DNA from: Phenylobacterium sp.
GTDB lineage: Bacteria; Pseudomonadota; Alphaproteobacteria; Caulobacterales; Caulobacteraceae
Assembly (NCBI RefSeq): GCF_024508875.1
Contig: NZ_JANINU010000136.1
Location: 1-36,381 of the forward strand
Reading direction: 5' to 3'
DNA length: 36,381 nt
The notes beneath the pieces are model-generated. The model worked only from the letters and a program-made list of their open reading frames with translations. It ran no database searches and was not told the origin of the DNA. Shown here piece by piece: positions 34,675 to 36,381 of the stretch; the first letter of the stretch is position 1; each line of letters begins with the position of its first letter. The position numbers and the translations under genes were made by a program.

Positions 34675-35396
34675 CAGAAGGTCTCCATCCACGGCCGCAG
34701 GTCCAGTTCGTGGGTCCACGCGTCGCGCGGCTGGGTGTGCAGCATCCAGTAGGCGTCGGCGATGTGGTCCGGATTGAGGATGCCGTCCCGGTCCTTCAGC
34801 GCGTAGCGATCGGGGAAGTTCTCGGCGATCCAGGCGGTGTCGATAGCCCCGTCGATGATGGTGTGGGCCACGTGGACGCCCTTCGGTCCCAGTTCGCGCG
34901 CCATGCTCTGGCTCAGCGCCCGCAGCCCGTGCTTGGCCGAGGCGAACGCCGCAAAGCCTTCGCGCCCGCGCACGCTGGCCGTGGCGCCGGTGAAGATGAT
35001 CGTGCCCCTGCCCCGCGGCTCCATCTTCTTCGCCGCCTCGCGTCCGGCCAGGAACCCGGCGAAACAGGCCATCTCCCAGACCTTGAAGAACACCCGGCTG
35101 GTGGTCTCCGCGATGGGGAAGCGGACGTTCGCGCCGATGTTGAAGACGCAGGCCTCGATGGGCGCGATCTTTGCTTCGACCGCGTCGAAGAGCGCCACCA
35201 TCTGCTCCTCGTTCCGCGCGTCCACGCCGAACGGGTGGGCCTTGCCGCCGTCGGCGCGGATCGCCTCGGCCAGCGGCTGAAGCTGCTCGGCGTTGCGGCG
35301 CAGGATCACTGCCTCGAAGCCTTCGCGGGCGAACCGGCGGGCGATGGCGCCGCCCAGGGCGTCACCGGCCCCGACGACGATGATCGACTTGCTCAT
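34674..35396 (-). CDS. Short-chain dehydrogenase/reductase with atypical active site
   Basis: A 240-residue SDR. The cofactor motif is VVGAGDALGGAIARRF, a G-x-G-x-x-L-G variant of the classical TGxxxGxG. Later FNIGANVRFPI replaces the NNAG block. IIFTGATASVRG gives the Ser region. The catalytic Tyr-x-x-x-Lys reads Phe-Ala-Ser-Ala-Lys (Phe 151, Lys 155). Loss of the catalytic tyrosine argues for a changed mechanism or a binding role, although a related group with FASAK or FAAAK is, as I recall, common in alphaproteobacteria. It is coupled to the isomerase downstream, and a 14-bp palindrome lies just before its start. Confidence 0.9.
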   Translation of the reverse strand: MSKSIIVVGAGDALGGAIARRFAREGFEAVILRRNAEQLQPLAEAIRADGGKAHPFGVDARNEEQMVALFDAVEAKIAPIEACVFNIGANVRFPIAETTSRVFFKVWEMACFAGFLAGREAAKKMEPRGRGTIIFTGATASVRGREGFAAFASAKHGLRALSQSMARELGPKGVHVAHTIIDGAIDTAWIAENFPDRYALKDRDGILNPDHIADAYWMLHTQPRDAWTHELDLRPWMETF

Positions 35397-35407
35397 GCGC
35401 CTATTAA

Positions 35408-35421
35408 ATGATGCGCATCAT
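35408..35421. promoter_or_regulatory. 14-bp perfect palindrome, candidate operator
   Basis: ATGATGCGCATCAT lies 12 bases before the SDR start and 15 bases after the MFS stop, in an AT-rich gap (TATTAAATG... ATATAAG). Size and symmetry fit a MarR- or TetR-type operator. The regulator gene is not in the window. Confidence 0.6.
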
Positions 35422-35435
35422 ATAAGCGCAAGGCG

Positions 35436-36381
35436 TCACACGCCGTCGCCGCGGCGCTGCAACATCGACACCGCCAGCAGCCCGGCCCCGCCGGCCACGG
35501 CCGCGGCGACCAGCAGTCCCGCCCGGAAGCCTTTCAGGATGGCGTCGGGGTCGCCCCCGACCAACGCAAACCCGATCAGCGCGACCGCCAGCAGCCCGGC
35601 GACGCGCGCGACGGCGTTGTTGATCCCCGAGGCCGCGCCCTCGTATTCGCCGTCGACCGCCTCCAGGACGGCATCCGTCAGCGGCGCCACGGCGAGGCCC
35701 AGTCCGAAGGCCATCACGGCGAGCCCCGGGAAAATGCCCGTCCAGTAGTCCGCGGTCCCGGCGCGCCACGCCATGAGCACGAAGCCCGTAGCCACCAGCG
35801 CCGGGCCCGCGGCGAGCAGGGCCCGCGCGCCCAGCCGCGCGACCAGGCGTCCCGCGATCGGCGACAGGACCGCCAGGCCGATCGAGAGCGGCAACAGCGC
35901 CGCCCCCGCGACGGCGGCCGGATAATGATGCACCCGTAAGAGCAGGAACGGCAGCAGGAACAGCGCGCCGCCGAAGGCCCCGTACAGGAGGAGGGTGTAG
36001 GCGTTCAGGCCGGAGAACTGGCGCGACCGGAACAGCTCCAGCGGCATCATAGGGCTGGCCGCGCGGCGCTCGATCGCGAGGAAACCCGCGAGGGCGCCCG
36101 ATCCCAGCACGAGCCCGGCCACCACGGCGGGGTGGCCGAAGCCGAGCCTCGGCGCCTCGGTCAGCGCCCAGGTCAGCGCGCCGAGGCCTGCGGTGGCGGC
36201 GACCGCGCCGAGCACGTCGACCGGCCCCGCACGGGCGCCGCGGCTCTCGCGCGCGGCGGCGGCGACCAGCCAGACCGCCAGCGCGGCGATGGGCAGGTTG
36301 ATCAGGAAGACGGCGCGCCACGACACCGCTTCCGTCAGCCAGCCACCGAGCACGGGGCCGACGGCGCTCATCAGGCCGCTG
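35436..36381 (-). CDS. MFS drug-efflux transporter, DHA2 type, partial
   Basis: The last ~314 residues of a 14-helix major facilitator; the start lies past the right edge. GPVLGGWLTEAVSWRAVFLINLP is the conserved motif C and following segment of DHA2 (EmrB/QacA) exporters. About nine more hydrophobic segments follow, with RPVDVLGAV-like RAGPVDVLGAVAATAG linking the two halves and ASGINNAVARVAGLLAVALIG near the end. It exports drugs or other small molecules with proton exchange. It lies on the same strand as the SDR gene, 39 bases upstream of it, and may belong to one regulated locus. Confidence 0.9.
   Translation of the reverse strand, partial: SGLMSAVGPVLGGWLTEAVSWRAVFLINLPIAALAVWLVAAAARESRGARAGPVDVLGAVAATAGLGALTWALTEAPRLGFGHPAVVAGLVLGSGALAGFLAIERRAASPMMPLELFRSRQFSGLNAYTLLLYGAFGGALFLLPFLLLRVHHYPAAVAGAALLPLSIGLAVLSPIAGRLVARLGARALLAAGPALVATGFVLMAWRAGTADYWTGIFPGLAVMAFGLGLAVAPLTDAVLEAVDGEYEGAASGINNAVARVAGLLAVALIGFALVGGDPDAILKGFRAGLLVAAAVAGGAGLLAVSMLQRRGDGV

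Overview
The window is very GC-rich, densely coded DNA from an alphaproteobacterium, most likely Caulobacterales (Caulobacter or Phenylobacterium type). That placement rests on base composition, short intergenic gaps with many ATGA, GTGA and TGATG overlaps, the block lptF-lptG-lptD-surA-pdxA-rsmA, and the general look of trigger factor, Lon and HU. It is inference from memory, not a database match.

Layout. 1-853 is the N-terminal part of a GltD-like Fe-S flavoprotein (minus strand, running off the left edge), followed by a 58-residue small gene, a membrane-anchored PAF-acetylhydrolase-like hydrolase and a Tat-exported aminotransferase. 4350-6065 holds trigger factor with its terminator, then tRNA-Leu(UAG). 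6129-8361 has a glycosyltransferase, an orphan CdiI-like immunity gene and an I78-type inhibitor lipoprotein; the last is joined to holC and pepA (8035-10266, minus). 10394-18324 is a plus-strand envelope-biogenesis block: lptF, lptG, lptD, surA, pdxA, rsmA. It is followed by a 135-bp nested palindromic element (18351-18485) and a tightly overlapped DUF969-DUF979-DUF2891 operon. 21186-22474 is a weakly coded accessory patch with a small lipoprotein and a small membrane protein.

22475-26283 (minus) reads exported alpha/beta hydrolase, aldo/keto reductase, Baeyer-Villiger monooxygenase, probably one transcription unit. Then come tRNA-Val(UAC), a POT peptide transporter and a GDT1/TMEM165-type cation transporter, the last preceded by a clear yybP-ykoY (manganese) riboswitch. 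HU and Lon follow on the minus strand with strong hairpin terminators, and Lon has a good candidate heat-shock promoter. 31944-36381 contains an exported methyltransferase-like protein, an exported DUF4350-like protein, a YbaA/DUF1428 protein, a kappa-GST/HCCA isomerase overlapping an SDR with an atypical active site, a 14-bp palindromic operator candidate and a partial DHA2-type MFS transporter.

Most of the window is conserved housekeeping or common accessory metabolism. No CRISPR array, prophage, insertion sequence or obvious defence island is visible. The least understood coherent unit is the DUF969-DUF979-DUF2891 operon. The best regulatory find is the manganese riboswitch, which may control both the cation transporter and the downstream peptide transporter.
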